The notes below the pieces were generated by a model. It saw nothing but the letters and a program-made list of their open reading frames with translations, was not told the DNA's origin and searched no databases. Below are positions 49,475 through 58,018 of a stretch of DNA of 64,000 nucleotides, in pieces (the first letter of the stretch is position 1; each line of letters opens with the position of its first letter). The DNA comes from a virus. Both the position numbers and the translations under genes were made by a program. The stretch covers positions 1 to 64,000 of the IMG/VR virus record IMGVR_UViG_3300025000_000065. The stretch is one strand, 5' to 3'.

Positions 49475-50464
49475 TTGATTATAGCAAAAACTCCACTTAG
49501 AATAAGCCTTTTTGGTGGTGGCACTGATTTTCCAGATTATTTTAAAGATAACCCTGGTCAAGTTTTATCAACCGCTATTGATAAATATACATATGTCATT
49601 TTAAATAAAAGACCCTTTGATGAAAAAATAAGATTGGGATATTCTAAAACCGAACTTGTAAATTATGTTTTTGAGTTAGATCATGAATTAGCAAGGGAAG
49701 CCATTAAGTTATTTAGTGCTTCTGGAATAGAAATGTCAACAATCTCAGATGTTCCAGGAGGGGTCGGTTTAGCAACAAGCAGTTCTATTCTTGTAGGAAT
49801 GTTGAATGCCTTAGCAACATATTCTAATGTGGAGTTTGATGTTTCTCATTTGATTGATTGGGCTATAAACATTGAGGTAAATAAATTAAATAAGCCTATT
49901 GGATATCAAGATCAAATTATTGTTGCTAAAGGTGGCTTTCAAAATATACATTTTAGTTCTTTATATCAGAAGCCATATAATTTTGTATACAATTTCAAAC
50001 AAACCACAATAGATCAATTGGAAAGTTGTTTAAATTTATTTTATTTTGGAGGTCAAAGAAATTCTTCAGACATATTATTAGAACAAACTAAAAACATTGA
50101 AAAAAATAATGATACCCTAAGACAAATGTATAATATTTGTGATAATGCTTATGATGAACTATCTAAGGGAAATGTTTATGAAATCGGAAACATGTTGGAT
50201 GAATCATGGAAATTAAAAAAGACTCTTGCATCAAATATCAGTAATACTGAAATTGATTATGTTTATGAAAAAGCCTTGCAAAATGGATCAAATGGTGGTA
50301 AACTTTTAGGTGCTGGAGGAAATGGATTTTTATTATTTTTTACAAAGGATTATGAAAGTAAAGAAAACTTGCTTAGATTTATGAAATATCATATGCTACG
50401 AATTAAACATGTTCCATTCAAGTTTGATAAACACGGTTCGAGAATAATTTTCAATAATGAATAA
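49475..50464 (+). CDS. hddA: D-glycero-D-manno-heptose 7-phosphate kinase (GHMP family)
   Basis: TTG start after AAGGAGAATAA. 329 aa. IAKTPLRISLFGGGTDFPDYF is the GHMP N-terminal motif; DVPGGVGLATSSSILVG is the ATP-binding loop; GAGGNGFLLFF is the third motif. Together this is the HddA type, which phosphorylates heptose 7-phosphate at C1. With GmhA it gives two steps of the GDP-heptose pathway used for S-layer or capsule glycans. Confidence 0.8.
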   Translation: MIIAKTPLRISLFGGGTDFPDYFKDNPGQVLSTAIDKYTYVILNKRPFDEKIRLGYSKTELVNYVFELDHELAREAIKLFSASGIEMSTISDVPGGVGLATSSSILVGMLNALATYSNVEFDVSHLIDWAINIEVNKLNKPIGYQDQIIVAKGGFQNIHFSSLYQKPYNFVYNFKQTTIDQLESCLNLFYFGGQRNSSDILLEQTKNIEKNNDTLRQMYNICDNAYDELSKGNVYEIGNMLDESWKLKKTLASNISNTEIDYVYEKALQNGSNGGKLLGAGGNGFLLFFTKDYESKENLLRFMKYHMLRIKHVPFKFDKHGSRIIFNNE

Positions 50465-50473
50465 GGAGATAGT

Positions 50474-51067
50474 TTGAACATAAATATAATTTATACACCT
50501 ACTGAAGAAGATTGGCTGAGAGTTAGAAATAATGCTCTTACAACTCAGCGAAAACAATCTGATAAAGTACCATCTCCTGAATTAAAAAAGAAAATGATTA
50601 TTTCAGAGCATTCTCCAATTAGAGATTTAAAAGCTGTTTGGGAGTGGATTGATTTACCTTATTATGTTAGCGTACATTTTACCAGACATAAAATTGGAAT
50701 TGAGCATTATGTATCGTCTCAAAGGAACGATATTCAAAAAGAATTTGATAGAAAAAATGCACCTCAATCAAATCCCGTTACACATCGTTGCTCTGCTAAT
50801 TTTCAAGCAATATTAAATATAAGTCGTGCTAGATTATGTTTAAACGCATCTCCAGAAACAACAAAAGCCTGGAAATTATTTCTATCAAGACTTTATAATT
50901 ATGAACCAGAGTTGGTACAATTGTGTGTAAAGCCTTGTATTTATAGAAATGGAATTTGTCCAGAAGTTTTTAAACAATGTGGTTATAATAAGACAAATCA
51001 TTATCATATAGTTCAAAAAGGTTATAATTATTATATTGGTTTTACGAAGGAGGATGATTTGACATAA
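50474..51067 (+). CDS. thyX: FAD-dependent thymidylate synthase, ThyX-like
   Basis: TTG start after AAGGAGATAG. 197 aa. SEHSPIRDLKAVWEW, VHFTRHKIGIEHYVSSQRND and ARLCLNASPETTKAW follow the divergent ThyX branch in which the classical RHRxxSxNExSxR motif is replaced by RHK-G-EHYVSSQRND. It converts dUMP to dTMP with flavin and methylene-tetrahydrofolate. Several Cys near the C-terminus are unusual. Confidence 0.65.
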   Translation: MNINIIYTPTEEDWLRVRNNALTTQRKQSDKVPSPELKKKMIISEHSPIRDLKAVWEWIDLPYYVSVHFTRHKIGIEHYVSSQRNDIQKEFDRKNAPQSNPVTHRCSANFQAILNISRARLCLNASPETTKAWKLFLSRLYNYEPELVQLCVKPCIYRNGICPEVFKQCGYNKTNHYHIVQKGYNYYIGFTKEDDLT

Positions 51068-51069
51068 TA

Positions 51070-51089
51070 AATAAAATTATTGTTTTATT
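51070..51089. repeat. 20-bp dyad element, centre TTATTG
   Basis: Exact arms, just after the ThyX stop, 48 nt before ATG 51137. Confidence 0.7.
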
Positions 51090-51136
51090 GAGTTTATTTA
51101 TTGTTTAAAATTTTATTAAATTAAAGGAGAAATTGT

Positions 51137-52189
51137 ATGGCAAAAACGCATGAAAGTTTTGGTGATTTAGAACAAACCGATGGATCATTCGCCTTAAAAG
51201 GCGTGATTACTGGAGTGGCAAAACCAACATTTTACCAGGAAAAAAATGATAAAAATGGTAAACCATTTCGAATGATTAATTTCGGTGTTCAGGTTTCAAA
51301 GGATTGGGTTCATTATTTATCAATCAATGGAATGACTCAGGAAAAAGTATATTTCTATTCAAAAGACGATAAGAAAACACTTAGCCAGGATTGGAAATCT
51401 CGTAATTCTTTCCGCAAAGAAGGATATCGACTAATTGGAATGAACTTGGGTCTTGAAAAAACCAAAGATGAAAAAGGAAATGATGTAAACGATAAGAAAA
51501 ATCTTGTTCCTTTTGATGCTTGTGGATATATTTATGAAAATTTAAAAGATGGAATGTCAGTGTTTGTTCGTGGAAAGCTAGAATATTCTAGTTTCAACAA
51601 TAATAGCGGTGAACTGCAACGAAGTGTCAAACTTGTTCCTAACCAAATTTCTTTATGTAAAGACGTTGATTTTGATGAAAAAGATTTTGATGTTCAATCA
51701 GATTTTACTCAAACATTTGTCTTTATGGATATGGAAATGGTCAAGGATGGCGAAGAAATTCTTGGGGCAAATGTTCATGGAAGCATTATAAATTACAATA
51801 GCATTGAACAAGCTGAATTCTTTATTCGAGATTCCGCATTAGGAAAGAATTTCAAAACATTAAAACCCTATACTTTCATTAAAACATGGGGCAACCTAGA
51901 AACCGAACGCAATAAAGAAGAAGTTGCATCCGAAGATGTTTGGGGTTCAAGTAACACTATGGAATCTGTTCGTTCACCTTATAAGAAATTGTTTGTTATT
52001 ACGGGTGCAGATCCAAAATCAATGAACCGTGAAGATTATAGTGAATTAAAAATGGATAAAGCATTGCAAGCAATGAAAAAATCACAATCAGAAAAAGAAG
52101 AATTTAAAACACAGAATACTTCTACTGCTGGAATTACCGAATGGGGAAATACTACACCCGTTGAAGATGAAGAAGAAACTGGTTGGTAA
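51137..52189 (+). CDS. Candidate single-stranded DNA-binding protein (350 aa)
   Basis: AAAGGAGAAATT site. Predicted OB-rich protein (ALKGVITGVAKPTFYQEKNDKNGKPFRMINFGVQV; DGMSVFVRGKLEYSSF). The C-terminus is acidic and ends EDEEETGW, like the acidic tip of SSBs. Beside a Sak4-like ATPase, which is known to work with SSB. Direct family identity not certain. Confidence 0.55.
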   Translation: MAKTHESFGDLEQTDGSFALKGVITGVAKPTFYQEKNDKNGKPFRMINFGVQVSKDWVHYLSINGMTQEKVYFYSKDDKKTLSQDWKSRNSFRKEGYRLIGMNLGLEKTKDEKGNDVNDKKNLVPFDACGYIYENLKDGMSVFVRGKLEYSSFNNNSGELQRSVKLVPNQISLCKDVDFDEKDFDVQSDFTQTFVFMDMEMVKDGEEILGANVHGSIINYNSIEQAEFFIRDSALGKNFKTLKPYTFIKTWGNLETERNKEEVASEDVWGSSNTMESVRSPYKKLFVITGADPKSMNREDYSELKMDKALQAMKKSQSEKEEFKTQNTSTAGITEWGNTTPVEDEEETGW

Positions 52190-52202
52190 TTATTATTAAA
52201 AA

Positions 52203-52230
52203 TAGGTGGAATTGAAATATATTCCACCTA
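52203..52230 (+). terminator. Hairpin after the SSB-like gene
   Basis: Perfect 10-bp arms (TAGGTGGAAT, 52203-52212, and 52221-52230), 8-nt loop, no U tract. Attenuator or processing site. Confidence 0.55.
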
Positions 52231-52248
52231 AATAAAATAGGAGATTTT

Positions 52249-52464
52249 ATGAGAGAATTAAAAACCGTAAAAATGAGCGCAGTTGACGAACTCAGTAATG
52301 TAACAGTAAAACTTGATAGGAAAAATTTACCTGATGAGGAAACCGAAGATATTCAAATGATCACAGAAAATTTCGTTGAACTTCTACGAAAATTACATTA
52401 TAATCCTTCGGATATTCGTAATGCTGTACGTGATGTTTTAGAAAACTATGATTTTGAAGATTAA
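52249..52464 (+). CDS. Hypothetical protein (71 aa)
   Basis: AGGAGATTT site. Helical acidic protein between the SSB-like gene and the ATPase; likely part of the same complex but unrecognised. Confidence 0.5.
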   Translation: MRELKTVKMSAVDELSNVTVKLDRKNLPDEETEDIQMITENFVELLRKLHYNPSDIRNAVRDVLENYDFED

Positions 52465-52474
52465 GGAGTAATTA

Positions 52475-54568
52475 ATGAAATATGTTTTAAATGAGCCAAA
52501 GGTTGCGTTAGAAAGTTTTCGACATTATTTACGTGGAACTAAAAAGGTTGGTAAAGCACAACCACTATATTCAAAAATTCAAACTCCTTATGGCGAAAAA
52601 ACAATGGGAGAAATGAATGTTGGAGATGAAATTTTTACTATTGATGGAACTGTAACAAAAATCACTGATGTTTTTCCCCAAGGTGTTAAAGATATTTATG
52701 AAGTTACCTTTTCTGATGGAAGCAAAACAAGATGTTCGGAAGATCATTTGTGGTCTGTTAGAACTAAAAAAATGAAGATCCTCGGAAAGGGATTTAATCG
52801 AATTATGACTTTAGGAGAAATTAAAAAAGATTATTTTTCTTTGGAGAAAGACGGCTATAGACATCCTAAATTTGAAATTCCCATTGCAAGTGCCGTAGAA
52901 TTTGAAAAAAGAGAAATTCCATTAGATCCCTATTTGCTAGGATTATTGTTGGGAGATGGATATATCTGTGGAAGAGTTGTTGGATTTTCCAATACAGAAG
53001 AAGATGTTTTAGAGAAAATTGAAAAAATATCTTTTGAAAAATATGGATGTGGTTTTGTTAAAAATTCAGAGCATAATTGCACGCATCATATAAAAAAACC
53101 AGATGGAGAATACAGAAATCCAATTCGAACAAAATTATCAGAATTGGGATTATTGGGATTAAAATCAAAAGATAAATTTATTCCCCAAGAATATTTATAC
53201 AATGATTATTCAACAAGATTATCTATATTACAAGGATTAATGGATACAGATGGACACATTAGTCAAGAGGGACAAGTTAATTTTTCTTCAACATCTTTAC
53301 AATTAATTGAAAATGTAAAGTGGTTAGTTCATTCCTTGGGAGGTCTTGCCACAATTCATGAAGATGCTAGAATTGGAAAAGAATCTTATTACTTAATTAT
53401 TAGAGCAAATGGATTTGTACCCGTCACATCAGAAAAACATTCTCCAAAATTTGAAAAACATAATCCAAATTTAACTAGATTTATTTCCAATATTGAATAC
53501 ATTGGTAAAGAAGAATGTCAATGTATTAAAGTTGAAGATGATTCAGAATTATATTTAACAGATGAGTTTATTGTTACCCATAATAGCACGTTGTTCCGAG
53601 ATTTAATTGTCGAATATTATGGAGATCCAAAATATGGATTAATGATTGCTCCAGGCAATGAAACAGGTTTTAAAGCCTTAGATAATCTGTATGCTATGGA
53701 AGCTCAAACATGGGAAGATTTCTGCGAAATTGTTAATGATTTAGTATTGAATAAGGCAGACAATGAATTTAAGATTATAGCAATTGATACCGTGGATGAA
53801 CTAATTGCAATTGCAGAAGAAAAAGTATTGAAAATTCATTATCAACGAAAAGGCGAAAAGGCAACTTCTATCAATGCTGCTTTAGGTGGATATGGAGCAG
53901 GAAAGAAAATGCTTCGTAAACTCATCAATGATAAAATCAAAGAAGTTGAAAATGCAGGTTATACCTGGTTTTTCGTTGGACATACGAAAGTTCGTGATAT
54001 TAAAGAAAAGGGACAAGAGGAATCATATCAACAATTAACTTCCAATCTTGAGTTTGATTATGATGCATTATTTACAGATAAAGCAGACATTATTGCCTCT
54101 TGTTACATAGAAAGAAACGTAAAAGATAATTCTTTAGAATCAACTACACGATACATTTATTTTCGCCCTAATGGTTTTGTTGATGCAGGAAGTCGTTTCA
54201 AAGATATGCCAGAGCGTGTTCCTATGACTGCACGTGATTACATTAGTGCTTTTGAACAAGGTGCAAAAGGAACTTATACAAAACCATTGACGAAAAAAGA
54301 ATTGGATAAACGAAAGAAACAAGAAGAAACAGAACGTCAAGAACAAGCTCAAAAATTTACTGAAGCCAAAAAATCTAATTTTGAAGGATTAGAAACAGTT
54401 GAAGATTATCACAAAAAGATTCAGGAAATGAAAGAAGCATTGGACTCTGAGACTGCACGTGAAAAAGGTGAGCAATTAAAAGAAGCTGGATTGCCTCTAA
54501 GATTTAAAGAAATTGAAGATCTCGAACAACTAAAATTATTCTTAAAAATCGTTTCTTCAGACGATTAA
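52475..54568 (+). CDS. Sak4-like RecA-fold ATPase with intein
   Basis: 697 aa precursor. After removal of residues 28-370 the host protein is 354 aa and restores the Walker A motif GTKKVGKS (G21-K27 joined to Ser371). Walker B-like IIAIDTVDELI and WFFVGHTKVRDI follow. The fold and neighbours (SSB-like gene upstream, helicase/primase downstream) fit the Sak4/AAA_24 recombinases that promote single-strand annealing with SSB. The C-terminal 120 residues are charged and coiled-coil-like. Without splicing the ATP site would be destroyed. Confidence 0.7.
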   Translation: MKYVLNEPKVALESFRHYLRGTKKVGKAQPLYSKIQTPYGEKTMGEMNVGDEIFTIDGTVTKITDVFPQGVKDIYEVTFSDGSKTRCSEDHLWSVRTKKMKILGKGFNRIMTLGEIKKDYFSLEKDGYRHPKFEIPIASAVEFEKREIPLDPYLLGLLLGDGYICGRVVGFSNTEEDVLEKIEKISFEKYGCGFVKNSEHNCTHHIKKPDGEYRNPIRTKLSELGLLGLKSKDKFIPQEYLYNDYSTRLSILQGLMDTDGHISQEGQVNFSSTSLQLIENVKWLVHSLGGLATIHEDARIGKESYYLIIRANGFVPVTSEKHSPKFEKHNPNLTRFISNIEYIGKEECQCIKVEDDSELYLTDEFIVTHNSTLFRDLIVEYYGDPKYGLMIAPGNETGFKALDNLYAMEAQTWEDFCEIVNDLVLNKADNEFKIIAIDTVDELIAIAEEKVLKIHYQRKGEKATSINAALGGYGAGKKMLRKLINDKIKEVENAGYTWFFVGHTKVRDIKEKGQEESYQQLTSNLEFDYDALFTDKADIIASCYIERNVKDNSLESTTRYIYFRPNGFVDAGSRFKDMPERVPMTARDYISAFEQGAKGTYTKPLTKKELDKRKKQEETERQEQAQKFTEAKKSNFEGLETVEDYHKKIQEMKEALDSETAREKGEQLKEAGLPLRFKEIEDLEQLKLFLKIVSSDD
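52556..53584 (+). mobile_element. Intein with LAGLIDADG homing endonuclease (343 aa)
   Basis: Inserted exactly in the Walker A codons. Block A is AQPLYSKIQTPYG, so the first residue is Ala28, not Cys or Ser; block B has SEDHLW; two LAGLIDADG motifs are LLGLLLGDGYI (154-164) and LQGLMDTDGHI (252-262); the end is TDEFIVTHN followed by Ser371. An N-terminal Ala indicates direct attack by the +1 Ser (class 2 or 3 type) rather than the classic N-S shift. The endonuclease appears intact. Confidence 0.8.
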
Positions 54569-54579
54569 TTCGAATAAAA

Positions 54580-54599
54580 AATAAAATGTTCATTTTATT
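54580..54599. repeat. 20-bp dyad element, centre TGTTCA
   Basis: Exact arms, 12 nt after the ATPase stop. Confidence 0.7.
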
Positions 54600-54652
54600 G
54601 GTTTTAGAAGGCTATTAGAGGCATGTTTTAGGCGATTTGGAACGTTTTTAAT

Positions 54653-54696
54653 GGTATATTATCAGTAGACAGCTTTATAGGTATATTATCGGTAGA
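54653..54696. repeat. Pair of 17-bp direct repeats
   Basis: GGTATATTATC(A/G)GTAGA at 54653-54669 and 54680-54696, period 27 bp, one mismatch. Operator-like or a remnant. Confidence 0.5.
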
Positions 54697-54703
54697 ATTC
54701 AAT

Positions 54704-54739
54704 AAAATAGGGAAGAAAAATAAAATTCTTCCCTATTTT
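54704..54739 (+). terminator. Intrinsic terminator
   Basis: Perfect 14-bp arms (54704-54717, 54726-54739), 8-nt loop, 3' arm ends in TTTT. Confidence 0.7.
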
Positions 54740-54779
54740 AAAACAATAATACAAAATAAAAATTACTTCGGGAGGTACA

Positions 54780-55424
54780 ATGATTATCACCACTCGGAAG
54801 TGTGGATTGTGTAAAGAAAACATAGAATTAGAAAAAGAGAAAAAAACAGTTCTTCAAAGTAAAAAATATTATCATTATGATTGTTTTATAGAAAAAGAGA
54901 TAAATAAAAAACGCAATGTTTTAACTAAAGAAAAAATAGAAAATTTAGCAAATCAACTTATAGAAGAAAATAAAGATTTTATAAATGAAATAATTAATAA
55001 AAATCATTTATATTTATGGTTACAAAAAAAATATAATTTAATAATTATTCCAACTTATGTATATCAGAAATTAGCAGATATATATAATGGAACTTGGAAA
55101 GACATTAATATAAAAATTCCTCCAGAAGATATTCTGGATATGTTTAAAAGACAATGGCATAATCTAGAGCAAATCAATATTAGCAATATTAATAAAGGAA
55201 AAAAATTAAGTCCAGAAAATAGGTTGAATTATGACTTAAGTGTTATAATAAATAAATCAAGTAGTTATTATGAATGGAGGAAAAAACAGGAAGAGCAACA
55301 AATAGAAATGATGCAATCCATAGAATCTTCACAAGCAACTAATAATTTTAGAAGCTCTATGGGGATTGAACAAAATATTACAAGCAATGAAAACGACTTA
55401 TCTCAATATTTAGAGGAGATTTAA
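54780..55424 (+). CDS. Zinc-finger protein (214 aa), unknown, replication-linked
   Basis: CGGGAGGTAC site. CGLC (about 8-11) and HYDC (about 32-35) make a zinc finger; the middle (60-160) is helical and basic; the C-terminus is Gln/Ser/Asn-rich. It precedes the helicase by 4 nt. A primase- or loader-like role is possible from position only. Confidence 0.55.
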   Translation: MIITTRKCGLCKENIELEKEKKTVLQSKKYYHYDCFIEKEINKKRNVLTKEKIENLANQLIEENKDFINEIINKNHLYLWLQKKYNLIIIPTYVYQKLADIYNGTWKDINIKIPPEDILDMFKRQWHNLEQINISNINKGKKLSPENRLNYDLSVIINKSSSYYEWRKKQEEQQIEMMQSIESSQATNNFRSSMGIEQNITSNENDLSQYLEEI

Positions 55425-55427
55425 AAA

Positions 55428-56954
55428 TTGATAGAACAAAAAGACTTAGAAAACATTCCAAATGAAATAGCGTTAGTTGGAGCATTTTATAAAAATCCAG
55501 AATTATATATTTCATATGGATCATCAATTAAATCAAAGTATGATTTTTCAGGAGAGGTATCAAAATTTTTATACGATTGTTTTGAGCTAATATATCAAAC
55601 CATATCTCAAAAAATAAATGAAACAAAAGTCAATTCGTTTATGATCATGGATGATAAAAGATTACAATTATATAAAAAATATGGGGGATATAAAACAATA
55701 GATGATTGGATGAATTTATCTGATCCAGAAGATTTTGATAATTATTTTGGAATATTAAAAAAATATTCTTTGCTAAGAGAATTTTATAGAAGTGGATATA
55801 ATGTTGAAAAACTTATCACTCATAAAAAATTTGATGTTTGGAGCGCACAAGATATTTTCAAAATGTTGCGATCTAAAGTTGATAAGATTCACACTGTTAT
55901 TCTTTCCAATCAAGAAAGTGTTATCTTAAATGAAAACGCAGAGAAAGACATTAAATCGTATGTAATAAAACCACAAGCAGGATTATCTTATCCCTGGATT
56001 GTTATTGATGAAATGTTTAAAGGAATGAGATTAGGAAAAGCTGTATTAACTGGATTCCTTAGCAATGAAGGAAAAACCAGAAATCTTATTATGCTCATGA
56101 GTTATATAGCATTAGTAAAAAATAAACCCGTTTTAATTATGTCAAATGAAATGGATGATGAAGATTTAAAATCCTGCTTGATTACTACAATTGTAAACAA
56201 TGAATGCTTCCAAGAATTACATGGTGTCAAAATGAAGAAAATGGAAGGGGAAATTGTTTTAGGAAAATATAGAGATCAAAGAGGAGCAATTATTCAAAGA
56301 GAAAAAGATGAAAATGATATCTATACCGAAAGGGAAGAAGACTTCATTAACAGACTAGAAAGAGACTCCGAAGAATACAGAAACATAATAAAAATTGGTC
56401 AATGGATTGATAGCAGAAAAGAAAAACTTATATTTTTCAAAAATGTTGGAACAGATTATTCCGATCAAACACTAGAATTTGAAATTCGAAAACATAAACT
56501 TTTATATGGTGTTGATTATGTTGCCTATGACACTATGAAGGGCTATCGAACAGATGATTGGATGACGGTAAAACAATCATTTACTAAGTTAAAAGAATTG
56601 ATGAGTGAATTGAATATTTGGGGATGGTTTGTATTTCAATTAGCTGACCAGGCAGTTCACATGGATATTTTCGATATGAGTAGTAATGAAATTGCCAATG
56701 CCAAACAGATTAAACATCCTGTAGACCACATGCTATTAGGAAAAAGAATTTATCCCTCAGAATATCATAAATATAAATATATTCCAAACTATCAATGGGG
56801 AGATCCTAGACCAATTCCATTAGACCTTTCTAAAAAATATATGGCTTTAAAAGTTGAAAAAAATAGAAGTGGTAACAAAGCAAATTATCCATTATTTGAA
56901 TATGATTTAGATTATAATACTTGGGACAATGTTGGAAGTTTAGTTAGAGCATAA
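55428..56954 (+). CDS. dnaB: DnaB-family replicative helicase
   Basis: TTG start after GAGGAGAT. 508 aa. The N-terminal DnaB-N-like helical domain (10-130) is followed by GLSYPWIVIDEMFKGMRLGKAVLTGFLSNEGKTRNL in two steps: the RecA-like core with Walker A ending NEGKT (Gly215-Thr217), preceded by Phe where Gly/Ala is usual. LIMSNEMDDEDL and YVAYDTMKGYR (Walker B) follow, then GWFVFQLADQ. Loads on ssDNA and unwinds the fork; sits with primase and polymerase. Confidence 0.75.
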   Translation: MIEQKDLENIPNEIALVGAFYKNPELYISYGSSIKSKYDFSGEVSKFLYDCFELIYQTISQKINETKVNSFMIMDDKRLQLYKKYGGYKTIDDWMNLSDPEDFDNYFGILKKYSLLREFYRSGYNVEKLITHKKFDVWSAQDIFKMLRSKVDKIHTVILSNQESVILNENAEKDIKSYVIKPQAGLSYPWIVIDEMFKGMRLGKAVLTGFLSNEGKTRNLIMLMSYIALVKNKPVLIMSNEMDDEDLKSCLITTIVNNECFQELHGVKMKKMEGEIVLGKYRDQRGAIIQREKDENDIYTEREEDFINRLERDSEEYRNIIKIGQWIDSRKEKLIFFKNVGTDYSDQTLEFEIRKHKLLYGVDYVAYDTMKGYRTDDWMTVKQSFTKLKELMSELNIWGWFVFQLADQAVHMDIFDMSSNEIANAKQIKHPVDHMLLGKRIYPSEYHKYKYIPNYQWGDPRPIPLDLSKKYMALKVEKNRSGNKANYPLFEYDLDYNTWDNVGSLVRA

Positions 56955-56955
56955 T

Positions 56956-57975
56956 ATGGATATCAAGGAATTGAAAAAATATATTATCGAAAACGATAAA
57001 GTAGAATATATTTTAGAAAATTTAGATTGCCAAAAAATAAAATTTCATAATTCTGGTTATTGGACTTGTGGTAATCCTCCTCCATCAGATAATCCTAATG
57101 CTGTTACAATATATAAAGATAATTTAAAAGTAATTAATTACACAAAAGATATGTCAGAACCATCAGACATATTTACATTGATTGAATATTATAAGAACAT
57201 AAATTTCTTTGAATCTTTAAAATGGATTTGTGATTTATTAGAAATTGATTTCTATAAAGATTCCAATGAAGAACTACCAAAAGAGTTATTGATCACAAAA
57301 CAATTAATTAGTATGCGAACTGGATCAAAGAGAGAGGATGATGATGATACTCCAATAAAACCACTATCAGAAGAAATAATAAAATATTATCCAGCAATTG
57401 GGAATACAATGTTTTTTGATGATGGAATAGATTATCAGACTCAATATGAATTTGGCTTATCATATGATAATGAAAGTAATCGAATATTAATTCCCGTACA
57501 TTCTGAAATAGGAGATTTGGTATCTTATAAAGGAAGATTGTTTAAATATAAATTAAATAAGGACGAACAAAAATATATTTATTTATATCCTTGTCCTAGA
57601 AATAAACTCTTATTCGGATATAATAAAACACATTTGTATATTAAAAAAGAAAATTGGGTTTGGGTTGGAGAAGCTGAGAAATTTGTGTTACAATTATGGT
57701 CTTACGGTTATTATAATTCTATCGCTACAGGTGGTACAAAAATAGGACAGACACAAATAGATAAAATAAGTAGATTGGGAGTTCCAATTTGTTTTTGTTT
57801 TGATAAAGATATAAAAAAAGAAACTATAGAAAAAATATCTGAAAGGTTTACTGATGGAATTGATATTTATGCTATTTTCGATGAAGATAATTTGTTGAAA
57901 GAAAAAGAATCGCCTAGTGATCAAAAAGAAATTTGGGAATTATTGGTTAAAAATAATGTTTACAAAATAAAATAA
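56956..57975 (+). CDS. dnaG: Toprim DNA primase
   Basis: Start ATG one base after the helicase stop. 339 aa. The N-terminal CHC2-like part (20-95) has FHNSGYWTCGNPPPSDNPNAV but only two Cys, so the zinc site looks reduced. WVGEAEKFVLQLWSYGYYNSIATGG (235-260) with Glu239 and CFDKD (Asp283, Asp285) is the Toprim core. Makes RNA primers for the fork. Shorter than cellular DnaG, no separate helicase domain. Confidence 0.75.
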   Translation: MDIKELKKYIIENDKVEYILENLDCQKIKFHNSGYWTCGNPPPSDNPNAVTIYKDNLKVINYTKDMSEPSDIFTLIEYYKNINFFESLKWICDLLEIDFYKDSNEELPKELLITKQLISMRTGSKREDDDDTPIKPLSEEIIKYYPAIGNTMFFDDGIDYQTQYEFGLSYDNESNRILIPVHSEIGDLVSYKGRLFKYKLNKDEQKYIYLYPCPRNKLLFGYNKTHLYIKKENWVWVGEAEKFVLQLWSYGYYNSIATGGTKIGQTQIDKISRLGVPICFCFDKDIKKETIEKISERFTDGIDIYAIFDEDNLLKEKESPSDQKEIWELLVKNNVYKIK

Positions 57976-58018
57976 ATATGATAGAATAGAAAAATAAATT
58001 ATTAAAGGAGAAAATTAA

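Noticed and set aside
1302-54599. Dyad elements as ordinary intrinsic terminators
   Set aside because: Stems contain only A-U pairs, no U tract follows, and several overlap or immediately precede ribosome sites; clear terminators in the window look different.
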